Assembly: GCF_038396785.1 (NCBI RefSeq)
Contig: NZ_CP151087.1
Location: 4,092,001-4,156,000, forward strand
From: Sphingobacterium thalpophilum
GTDB taxonomy: Bacteria; Bacteroidota; Bacteroidia; Sphingobacteriales; Sphingobacteriaceae
Direction of reading: 5' to 3'
Length of the DNA stretch: 64,000 nt
The notes below the pieces were generated by a model. That model saw nothing but the letters and a program-made list of their open reading frames with translations, was not told the DNA's origin and did no database searches. Below, piece after piece: positions 9,110 to 16,605 of the stretch. Position numbers and translations under genes: made by a program. Positions within the stretch are counted from its first letter, which is position 1. Each line of letters begins with the position of its first letter.

Positions 9110-10336
9110 TTACCATTTATAGCTTACACCAATACCAGGAGCAAAAATATTTGTCGCATAAGTCCCCGAAAGATGACTCTCCACATTGGTTGATTGGCGA
9201 GCCACGATGCGTTGGTATGCAAAGGAACCTGTGACGTCAAATTTTGGTGATGGTTTTATTGTAAAACCTCCTGATATCAAATACCTGGTGTTATCTGGTG
9301 TCTCGGGATAAACATAGGCGCTCTGTTGCACCGGTGTTGCGATTACACCACCACCTATCCGTAATTGCAAGCGGTCGGAAGCAATGTATTCCAATCCTGC
9401 TTTGACGGATCCTGCTTTATCGTATTTTTTTGGTGAATGCGTATCTTGCAATACCGGCGTGTTTTCTTTGTAATCGAAATCTAGCGCTTTATAGATGTCG
9501 TAGTTGATGAGCGTTGCATCAAGAGCCATCTTCAATTTCTCCGAAATAGGGAAGGCAATGCCTGCGGCAAATGTGGATGGTAGCGGTAATTCAGCACTGA
9601 ATTTGTTGCCCGAAGGGAAGTTGCTTGCTACCGATTCAGGAACGTCAAAAGTCGCATCTCCATTTTTAAGTTTGGTGACGACTTTTGAGCGGTAACTTAC
9701 CGATATAGCGAATTCGTCTTCTAAGTTATAATGAATACCCACGTTATACCCCGTTCCAGTTCCAGTTCCTTTTAGGGTTGCCAATCCGGCGTGACCGTCC
9801 GGATAGAATACAGGAACAGAATTTTCGAGGTCTACGGTACCAATGTTGTATACAAAACCACCCCCAACACTAAAATTTTCAGTCAGTTTGAAACTTAATG
9901 TGGGCTGAATATAGATTGCACGTAGCGAAAGGCTGACCAGACTGAATTTACCTACCCAATCTTTTCCCCAATCGACGGCACCACCATACGGTGTGTATAC
10001 TCCAATACCGGCTTTCCACCAGGAGTTTTTAGGGCCGAATGCGGCAAATAATGAAAAAGGAGTTGAAATCTGATTTCTAGTATGATAAACAACTGTACTT
10101 CCAACCTCTTGAAATGCAGATTTGTACATCACGGCATTACCGGCAACTGAAATAGCGTTATGGTCCATTTTTGCTAAAGCACCCGGACTATAAAAAATGG
10201 AAGACTCATCTAAAAAGTAAGCAGAACCTGCTCCCCCCATTCCCACAGCTTTGGGACTTTGTAGATTCACTTGAGATCCTTGTGCAAACAGGAGTGACGG
10301 ACTTGCACAAAGTATTGAAAATAGCAGTTTCTTCAT
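9110..10336 (-). CDS. OmpP1/FadL/TodX-family outer-membrane transporter
   Basis: This 408-residue protein has a cleavable signal peptide ending near LLFAQG and the family-typical N-terminus SPKAVGMGGAGSAYFLDESS, in which small residues form the periplasmic hatch. Alternating hydrophobic strands follow, ending in the aromatic IGVSYKW, a good BAM-recognition C-terminus. FadL proteins are 14-stranded barrels that carry long-chain fatty acids or other hydrophobic compounds across the outer membrane. It is the first gene of an operon with the SGNH-hydrolase lipoprotein. An IS110-family element occupies the region upstream and its transposase reads towards this gene, so altered expression is possible. 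Confidence 0.92.
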   Translation of the reverse strand: MKKLLFSILCASPSLLFAQGSQVNLQSPKAVGMGGAGSAYFLDESSIFYSPGALAKMDHNAISVAGNAVMYKSAFQEVGSTVVYHTRNQISTPFSLFAAFGPKNSWWKAGIGVYTPYGGAVDWGKDWVGKFSLVSLSLRAIYIQPTLSFKLTENFSVGGGFVYNIGTVDLENSVPVFYPDGHAGLATLKGTGTGTGYNVGIHYNLEDEFAISVSYRSKVVTKLKNGDATFDVPESVASNFPSGNKFSAELPLPSTFAAGIAFPISEKLKMALDATLINYDIYKALDFDYKENTPVLQDTHSPKKYDKAGSVKAGLEYIASDRLQLRIGGGVIATPVQQSAYVYPETPDNTRYLISGGFTIKPSPKFDVTGSFAYQRIVARQSTNVESHLSGTYATNIFAPGIGVSYKW

Positions 10337-10642
10337 ACTAGTGTTTATTTTTGGTTAACATTCCTCTTTCAAATACAATGCTAACATAATAAATGTTTGA
10401 CTAAAATTAATAAATGTTGTGTAATATTTTTTTTGCTCGTACCTTTCCTCTATAAATTAACTATAATACAGTCCCCTTGCGCATTGGGTTTTGCGATTTT
10501 CCTCTTCGAGTTTGGTCAGCCGTAAGGCTGGCATTAACTCATGCTTGTGTACTTATAGCCTTTTCAGGCATTTGCATTGGCCAATTTAAAAACGGGGTCT
10601 TTTAGCCACCATAAAGATACCCGGCCTTTACGCAAAAAATTG
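10337..10642. other. fadL upstream region and 3' flank of the IS110 element
   Basis: The first roughly 100 bp are AT-rich and should hold the fadL promoter. From about 10470 to the transposase stop at 10643 the base composition shifts to higher GC and short hairpins appear, for example CAGCC/GGCTG at 10518-10531 and GCCTT/AGGC near 10558. No ORF is present. This is the only long non-coding part of the insertion sequence, and it is the candidate site for its structured guide (bridge) RNA. Confidence 0.45.
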
Positions 10643-11839
10643 TTATGGTTTAAGTTTCGCTATGCGTTCCATTTCTTTTTGGTGATACCGTATCCTGGCA
10701 TCTAGTTTGGCTGGTTCGTAGATCACCTGTAGTGCCGGATTATAAGGGGTTAAGTCTTTTAGGATATTCCATACAACAACGGATATTTTTCGTGCGATAG
10801 CGATCAGGGCCTTTTTCGAGGATTTTCTTATACTTAGACGGTTGAATTTGTCTTTAAAATAGGAGCCTTTACAGCGGCTTGCCGCCCAGGCAACCTGTAC
10901 CAGTATTGGCTTGAGATATCTGTTTCCTTTAGTGATTGCTGTACTTTTATATTTCCCTGCGCTTTCATCATTCTTTGGTCGTAATCCGACCCATCCGCTC
11001 AGTTTACCGCTGTTTTCAAAAACTTTCATGTCTGCGCCGGTCTCGGCGATGATCACAGCGGAACTGATACGGCTAACGCCGGGAATCGTCTTTAGCAAGG
11101 CACTCTGCCGTGGAAAATCACGCAGGCAGATAGCTTCAATCTTTTCTATATACTCAGCAGACTGCTTGATCAACAGGTCGTATTCAGCTTTTGCCATCTG
11201 CAGGTTGAAGCGGTGGTGCTCCTTCATGCAGCCGGTTAGTGCTGCTGCCAGCTTTCCGTTTTCTTTGTTCTTCTTACTGGCATAGACCAGTTTGCTTAAA
11301 CGTACGGCATCACGCTCCCCGGCTATCAGGGCATCAATGACACTCAGCATACTTTTCCCTCCGATATCGGTCACAAGACTACCCAAACGGATTCCGGCCT
11401 GTACGAGGATATTGTCCATTTTGGTAAGCATACGGACTATCCGCTGTTGCAACTTGCTATAGGAACGGGTGTAGCTCCTGAGTTCCTGTATTCGCTCACC
11501 GGGCACAAAACTCCCGCGAAGCATATCTTTGTGAAGTAGCTGGGCAATCCACTGTGCATCCTTTACATCGCTTTTGCGGCCGGGCAGCTGTTTGATTAAA
11601 AAGGGATTCACCAGCATCAGATCAAAGCCCATTTCAGAGAGAATATTCCAGACCGGGATCCAGTAAATACTGGTACTCTCCATCGCTACTCGGAGAACAC
11701 CCGCAGCCTTCAAGTAGGCTCCCAACTGTCGAATGCCCGTACTGAAGGTTTCGAAAACCTCCACATCCGAATAATGCTTCCCATTAAATACCGCACAAAA
11801 AATACTATCTTTATGCACGTCAAGTCCTGCTGTTTTCAT
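10643..11839 (-). CDS. IS110-family transposase (DEDD recombinase)
   Basis: The protein has 398 residues from the ATG at 11839; the open frame extends further upstream without a better start. The RuvC-like N-terminal domain (Tnp DEDD) shows D7 in GLDVHKD, E54 in VAMESTSIYW, and D91 and D94 in GRKSDVKDAQW. The C-terminal Transposase_20 domain includes IPGVSRISSAVIIAETG and KLSGWVGLRPKNDESAGK, the region with the catalytic serine in this family. The length is normal and no frame is broken, so it may be active. IS110 enzymes recombine DNA under the direction of a bridge RNA encoded by the element. The codons just after the start pair with upstream sequence (see the inverted repeat at 11821-11880). 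Confidence 0.95.
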   Translation of the reverse strand: MKTAGLDVHKDSIFCAVFNGKHYSDVEVFETFSTGIRQLGAYLKAAGVLRVAMESTSIYWIPVWNILSEMGFDLMLVNPFLIKQLPGRKSDVKDAQWIAQLLHKDMLRGSFVPGERIQELRSYTRSYSKLQQRIVRMLTKMDNILVQAGIRLGSLVTDIGGKSMLSVIDALIAGERDAVRLSKLVYASKKNKENGKLAAALTGCMKEHHRFNLQMAKAEYDLLIKQSAEYIEKIEAICLRDFPRQSALLKTIPGVSRISSAVIIAETGADMKVFENSGKLSGWVGLRPKNDESAGKYKSTAITKGNRYLKPILVQVAWAASRCKGSYFKDKFNRLSIRKSSKKALIAIARKISVVVWNILKDLTPYNPALQVIYEPAKLDARIRYHQKEMERIAKLKP

Positions 11840-11880
11840 ATAACTTTTTTTTTCAACATAAAGATAAGCAGCGGGACTTG
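11821..11880 (-). repeat. Inverted repeat bracketing the transposase start codon
   Basis: CAAGTCCTGCTG (11821-11832, codons 3-6) and CAGCGGGACTTG (11869-11880) are complementary at 11 of 12 positions. In the transposase transcript they would form a stem with a 36-nt loop carrying the A-rich leader and the AUG. Confidence 0.75.
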
Positions 11881-11985
11881 CTTTGATTGCGATAGCTCTC
11901 GCCAATTTTTATCCGCTTGTGTGTAATCGGAAAATTAAATGTAAATTTAAGTGCAAGGATACTAAAAATTAAACGATCATATTAT

Positions 11986-12486
11986 ATGGCTACAATCACT
12001 TTTAAAGGCAATCCAGTAAACACAAAAGGCAGTTTACCACAGGTTGGCGAGCAAGCTCCTGATTTTAAATTAACTGCGGGCGATCTTTCCGATAAGTCTC
12101 TTACAGACTTCAAAGGAAAAAAAATTGTATTGAATATTTTTCCTAGTGTAGATACCGGAACTTGTGCCGCTTCCGTACGTGCATTTAATAAAGAGGCTTC
12201 TCAGTTGGATAATACTGTCGTGTTATGTATATCGAAAGATTTGCCTTTTGCACAAGGTCGCTTTTGTGCGGCAGAAGGTCTAAATAATGTCGTGACATTA
12301 TCAGAGTATAAAGATTCAAACTTTTCTGACGCTTATCAATTGGCTATCGCTGATGGACCTTTGGCGGGTTTATTGAGCCGTGTTGTCATCACATTGGATG
12401 AAAATGGAAAAGTATTGTACGAAGAGCAAGTCGCAGAAATTGCTGATGAGCCAAATTATGCTGCAGCGATCGCATCGTTGAATTAA
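11986..12486 (+). CDS. tpx: Thiol peroxidase Tpx (atypical 2-Cys peroxiredoxin)
   Basis: The 166-residue protein starts at the ATG at 11986; the open frame begins earlier but the upstream part is leader. Peroxidatic C60 lies in [11 protein letters not shown] and resolving C94 in GRFCAAEGL, the exact spacing of bacterial Tpx. It reduces hydroperoxides in the cytoplasm at the expense of thioredoxin. It is monocistronic, with a TAAATTTA -7-like box at 11942-11949 and a TTG 22 bp upstream of it. The IS110 element lies just upstream, and its right end may touch the tpx promoter. A bidirectional terminator follows. Confidence 0.96.
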   Translation: MATITFKGNPVNTKGSLPQVGEQAPDFKLTAGDLSDKSLTDFKGKKIVLNIFPSVDTGTCAASVRAFNKEASQLDNTVVLCISKDLPFAQGRFCAAEGLNNVVTLSEYKDSNFSDAYQLAIADGPLAGLLSRVVITLDENGKVLYEEQVAEIADEPNYAAAIASLN

Positions 12487-12503
12487 GTAGGATGAGACTG
12501 AAT

Positions 12504-12536
12504 AAAAAAAGCCTTTGCTTATGCAAAGGCTTTTTT
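12504..12536. terminator. Bidirectional terminator between tpx and metZ
   Basis: An A7 run, the stem GCCTTTGC/GCAAAGGC (12511-12518 and 12523-12530), a TTAT loop and a T6 run form a classic intrinsic terminator for both convergent genes. Confidence 0.93.
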
Positions 12537-12574
12537 AGTTAATGTATATTCGCTAACTATAACAAAGCGAACGT

Positions 12575-13747
12575 TTATTTTGTTTTCTCCAAAGCCTGCA
12601 AGATATCGTTGATGATATCTTGTTGATCTTCCAGACCCACAGACAGGCGGATACTGCCCGGTTTGATGCCCAGATTCAAACGTTCTTCTTCCGACAATTT
12701 TGAATGCGTCGTTGAAGCTGGATGCGTTGCGATTGATCTTGAATCTCCTAAATTAGAGGTGTATAAAATCATTTCCAAATGATCCACAAAGGCTTTTGCT
12801 CGCTCAAAACCACCTTTGACAACAAAGGTTACAATACCGCCACCAGCTTTCATTTGTTTCTTGGCCAGCTCATATTGTGGATGGCTTGGTAAAAATGGAT
12901 ATTTTACATCCTCAATTTCCGCATGATTTTCCAATGCCTCGGCCAAAGCCAATGCGTTAGAACAATGACGGTCCATACGGATGCCCAATGTGTCTAAACT
13001 TTTTGATATGATCCAGGCATTGAAAGGCGATAATGCGGGGCCTGTATGACGGATAAAGAACATCAATTTATCGATAAGCTCTTGTTTTCCGACAACAATA
13101 CCGCCCAAAACACGACCCTGTCCATCCATATATTTGGTCGCCGAATGGATAACCAGGTCAAATCCATATTGAATCGGTTTCTGAAGATAAGGTGTGGCAA
13201 AGCAGTTGTCGATCGACAGAATGATGTGGGGATATTTCTCCTTGATTTTACCCAACCATTCCAAATCAACCAATTCTAGACCTGGGTTGGATGGTGACTC
13301 TAAAAAGATGATTTTCGTATTTGGCTGGATTGCTTTTTCCCATTCTTCGGGATTAGCTGCGTCTACGTAAGTTGTTGTAACGCCCCAACGTGGGAAGAGT
13401 TCCGTAAATAACTGATGTGTAGAACCGAATATTGCACGTGAAGAGACAATATGGTCTCCACTTTCGATAATTCCTGCAAAGGAGGCAAATACTGCTGCCA
13501 TACCTGACGCAAAAGACAATCCTGCTTCTGCACCTTCAAGAATACAAACTTTGTTGATGAATTCTGAAGTATTTGGATTAGCATAACGGGAATAAATCAT
13601 TGCATCCTCTTCGCCAGCAAAGACCGCCCTACCTTGTTCAGCGCTGTCGAAGATAAAACTTGATGTAAGGTATAAAGGAGTCGAATGTTCGCGAAGTGCT
13701 GAACGATCGACCTGTTCACGTATGATTTTAGATTGATCTTGTTTCAT
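12575..13747 (-). CDS. metZ: O-succinylhomoserine sulfhydrylase / trans-sulfuration PLP enzyme
   Basis: This 390-residue protein is a Cys/Met-metabolism PLP enzyme (fold type I). The PLP lysine is K205 in HSATKYMDGQGR. The DGQGRVLGG continuation favours O-succinylhomoserine sulfhydrylase (MetZ) over cystathionine gamma-synthase or gamma-lyase. YSRYANPNT near residue 52 and FASGMAAV near 80 are the PLP-phosphate and ring contacts. It would make homocysteine directly from an activated homoserine and sulfide in methionine synthesis. Whether the acyl group is succinyl or acetyl cannot be told from sequence alone. It is monocistronic and shares the terminator with tpx. Confidence 0.88.
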   Translation of the reverse strand: MKQDQSKIIREQVDRSALREHSTPLYLTSSFIFDSAEQGRAVFAGEEDAMIYSRYANPNTSEFINKVCILEGAEAGLSFASGMAAVFASFAGIIESGDHIVSSRAIFGSTHQLFTELFPRWGVTTTYVDAANPEEWEKAIQPNTKIIFLESPSNPGLELVDLEWLGKIKEKYPHIILSIDNCFATPYLQKPIQYGFDLVIHSATKYMDGQGRVLGGIVVGKQELIDKLMFFIRHTGPALSPFNAWIISKSLDTLGIRMDRHCSNALALAEALENHAEIEDVKYPFLPSHPQYELAKKQMKAGGGIVTFVVKGGFERAKAFVDHLEMILYTSNLGDSRSIATHPASTTHSKLSEEERLNLGIKPGSIRLSVGLEDQQDIINDILQALEKTK

Positions 13748-13811
13748 GATGTGTAAAGGTACGAGATGAAATTTTTATATTTGTATAATTAGCAATGAAA
13801 TAACCCATTTT

Positions 13812-14519
13812 ATGAAAAAAATATGGCTTTTGCCTTGTACTATATTCCTAGTGCTTTGCTTTTCCTGTTCAAAGGATGAGGAAGGAACTTTTGAACAAAG
13901 ACCAATGCAAATTCCGATCTTGTATCTAGAGTCATCTACCGCTGAATTATTTATGTCTAACGTGAACGAAATGAAATTGAGTTATCGTGGGAAACAATTG
14001 GATCGCATTATAGGAGGATTTTTAGAGATACCTACCACGAACGGATTTGCCCCCTTTTTTACGGATAAGGTGTACTGGGACGTTCGTGTAAACGGAAATC
14101 GGATGATACTTGAAAAAAAGAGTTTTAATAAGGAACTTATATTTTCAGACAGACAGAAGTTATTATTTGAGGGCGGGAAAATTGTCGAACTTATCAATAC
14201 ATAGGTGATTTGCTAAAAGGGGAGTACAGCTACGTCGACGAGCAACTCAGGTCCTAAAAAACGTTCTATTTTAATTCAGCGAAGAACCTAGATAGCCTCG
14301 TTGTAAGTTATCCTAATTCAGCCTTTAAAACTGTTCAGATATTTAGTGACTATGATGCCAAGCCTAATGAGATCAAAGGAGTTATGGTGCTGGAAGAGTT
14401 TCTCCCCCGAGCCTTGTCGACAAACAATTATTTAAGAAAAAATACAGTTTCGATTTCTGAAACTGGCGAGCGGGTTCAAACTGGCCGGGCCACATGTGCT
14501 GAACAATTGTTCTACTAGT
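13812..14519 (+). pseudogene. Frameshifted Bacteroidota lipoprotein gene
   Basis: A lipoprotein N-terminus (lipobox LCFSC, lipid Cys19) starts at 13812 and stays open for 130 codons to a stop at 14204. Past that point another frame clearly continues the protein: YIGDLLKGEYSYVDEQLRS, then an in-frame TAA, then KTFYFNSAKNLDSLVVSY and further to VMVLEEFLPRALSTNNYLR, ending at 14519. The second half has the look of the small cell-surface lipoproteins common in Pedobacter and Sphingobacterium. At least one frameshift (near 14195) and one nonsense codon are needed to explain it. A truncated 130-residue lipoprotein may still be made. Original function unknown. Confidence 0.75.
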
Positions 14520-14553
14520 GCCAAGTATTATTACAGCATTCATGTTTTGCATA

Positions 14554-14577
14554 TTTTAATCAATCGATTGATTAAAA
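14554..14577. promoter_or_regulatory. Perfect 24-bp palindrome upstream of the GH29 gene
   Basis: The half-site TTTTAATCAATC is followed directly by its reverse complement GATTGATTAAAA. The centre is CG, as in LacI-family operators. It lies 145 bp before the fucosidase start and just after the broken lipoprotein gene. It could be an operator for the fucosidase operon or the remains of a terminator, though no U-run follows. Confidence 0.6.
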
Positions 14578-14721
14578 CAAAGAATACGATTTGACCTAGG
14601 GATAAATTCTGTTGGAGCTCAGCATCGATCGGTTTTGTACGCAAATGTTACATACAGCATTTTGCAAAACTTCTTATCTTAGGGCTTTACAACCTAATTT
14701 TCTAGCACATAAATATAGACT

Positions 14722-16605
14722 ATGTTGACAATCTTGTTATCCTCCATTTTACTTTCCAGCGGGCCATTCGCCAAATCAGATACTTTAAAAGCTTACGGGG
14801 CCTTGCCAACCGAGCGTCAATTAAAGTGGCAAGAGATGGAAACGTATTGTTTGATTCATTATACGCCGACAACTTTCCAAAATAAGGAGTGGGGTTATGG
14901 TGATGCACAGCCCTCATTGTTTAATCCTTCGGCTTTTGATGCAAATCAAATTGCTAAGGCAGCTGCAGCAGGTGGTTTCAGGGGCTTAATTAGTGTGGCA
15001 AAGCACCATGACGGATTCTGTTTGTGGCCAACCAAGACAACATCCTATAGTATCGCTTCCTCACCGTGGGAAAACGGGAAAGGTGATATGGTCAAAGAAT
15101 TTATGCAAGCGACCCATCGCAATGGGATGAAATTTGGTGTATATCTTTCTGCTTGGGATCGTCACGATGAACGTTACGGCACACCGGCCTATGCCGATGC
15201 CTACAGACAGCAGCTGACCGAACTGATGAGCAATTATGGCCCATTGTTTACCTCCTGGCACGACGGAGCAAATGGTGGTGATGGCTTTTATGGTGGCCAT
15301 GAAGGAAAGCGTATCATCGATCGAACAACTTACTATGAGTGGCATGAAAAAACCTGGCCAATTGTACGAAAATTACAGCCTGAAGCGGTTATTTTCTCAG
15401 ATATCGGTCCCGATATGCGTTGGGTGGGTAATGAAAAAGGATTTGCTGCTGAAACTTCATGGGCAACATTTACGCCGATTGGCTTAAACGGAAAAGTCGC
15501 TGTACCCGGAGCGACAGAATCACATAATGCCGAAACAGGTGACCGTAATGGTAAATATTGGATACCTGCTGAATGTGACGTGCCACAACGTCCGGGATGG
15601 TTTTATCATGAAGAACAAGATAGCCGTGTAAAAACACCAAATCAGCTTTTTGAGATCTATTTAAAATCCGTTGGAAGAGGAGCATGCATGAATCTTGGCT
15701 TAGCACCGATGCCTTCTGGTACATTACATGAGAATGATGTGAAGTCGCTGCAGGCTTTTGGGAAAAAAGTGAAGGAAACTTTCCGTACCAATTTAGCCAA
15801 AGGAGCGACCATCACGGCATCCAATGTCCGTAACGGTGATTCAAAATCCTATGGTACTTCATTTATTACCGATAACGACCGCTATAGCTATTGGGCAACA
15901 GACGATTCCAAAACATCGGCTACATTGGAAATAAAATTAAAATCCCCAGCGAAGTTCGACCTTATTCAGTTGAGAGAGAATATTAAGTTGGGACAACGTA
16001 TCGATAGTGTTTCGATTGAACGTTGGGAAAATAACAGCTGGAAGCCTTTGGCCAAAGCAACAAGTATCGGCGCAAACCGCCTCATCAAACTCGAGCAACC
16101 TCAAACTGCAAGTAAATTACGTCTTCATGTTTATGCTCCTGTAGCGATTACGCTCAGTGATTTTGGATTGTTCAAGGAGTATAACGAGCCTTTTGCATTT
16201 AATACCAAAGAGGTGAAAAAGCTGACTGGATTTAAGATTTCGACAGGTAGATCCAATAATAATGCTTATTTATCTGACGGAAAACCAAGTACTTTTGCGA
16301 CTGTTGCCGATCAAGGTGTAATCGTTGTCGCTACAGACAAACCTGTTTCTGGTATCGGCTTCCTTCCTCGTCAGGATGGAAAGAACGTAGGGACACCAAC
16401 ACATTATAAAATATCAACCAGTACTGACGGGAAAACATGGACCCTTGTTAAAGAGGGTGAGTTTTCCAATATTAAGGCGAATCCGATTTTGCAACAGGTG
16501 TTTTTCGATACGAACAGCGCAACCAAGTTTATCAAATTTGAACCAAAACAATTTATTGATGGCAATGAATTAGCCATAGCGGAATTTGAATTGTATGGTA
16601 AATAG
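14722..16605 (+). CDS. Alpha-L-fucosidase, GH29, with C-terminal F5/8-type domains
   Basis: This 627-residue secreted enzyme has an N-terminal signal sequence of about 18 residues. The GH29 catalytic domain covers about 25-340. The nucleophile is expected at D181 in TSWHDGANGGD, and the substrate-binding motifs AKHHDGFCLW and WDRHDERYG precede it. Two discoidin-like (F5/8 type C) modules follow, at about 350-480 and 490-627. Domain order and motifs fit the GH29-B subfamily, which prefers branched alpha-1,3/1,4-fucosides. It releases L-fucose from glycans in the periplasm or at the surface. It overlaps the GH95 gene by 11 bp, so both are surely co-transcribed. A weak -7-like TATCTTAG lies at 14675-14682. 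Confidence 0.93.
   Translation: MLTILLSSILLSSGPFAKSDTLKAYGALPTERQLKWQEMETYCLIHYTPTTFQNKEWGYGDAQPSLFNPSAFDANQIAKAAAAGGFRGLISVAKHHDGFCLWPTKTTSYSIASSPWENGKGDMVKEFMQATHRNGMKFGVYLSAWDRHDERYGTPAYADAYRQQLTELMSNYGPLFTSWHDGANGGDGFYGGHEGKRIIDRTTYYEWHEKTWPIVRKLQPEAVIFSDIGPDMRWVGNEKGFAAETSWATFTPIGLNGKVAVPGATESHNAETGDRNGKYWIPAECDVPQRPGWFYHEEQDSRVKTPNQLFEIYLKSVGRGACMNLGLAPMPSGTLHENDVKSLQAFGKKVKETFRTNLAKGATITASNVRNGDSKSYGTSFITDNDRYSYWATDDSKTSATLEIKLKSPAKFDLIQLRENIKLGQRIDSVSIERWENNSWKPLAKATSIGANRLIKLEQPQTASKLRLHVYAPVAITLSDFGLFKEYNEPFAFNTKEVKKLTGFKISTGRSNNNAYLSDGKPSTFATVADQGVIVVATDKPVSGIGFLPRQDGKNVGTPTHYKISTSTDGKTWTLVKEGEFSNIKANPILQQVFFDTNSATKFIKFEPKQFIDGNELAIAEFELYGK

Larger units (their letters stand above)
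10470..11900 (-). mobile_element. IS110-family insertion sequence (ends approximate)
   Basis: The element sits in the divergent promoter region between fadL and tpx and carries one transposase gene. IS110 elements usually lack clear terminal inverted repeats and do not make target duplications, and none was found here, so the ends are estimates from composition. About 60 bp of non-coding DNA precede the transposase and about 170 bp follow it. This spacing resembles the IS1111-type arrangement, in which the guide RNA lies downstream. The element looks intact in its coding part. Confidence 0.7.

Noticed and set aside
10491-11893. TTGCGAT occurs on both sides of the IS110 element (10491-10497 and 11887-11893)
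   Set aside because: A 7-mer shared by two flanks of about 100 bp is likely by chance, and IS110 elements normally make no target duplication. Not used to set the ends.
13046-13584. Overlapping short frames within metZ
   Set aside because: All are shadows of the metZ frame on either strand.
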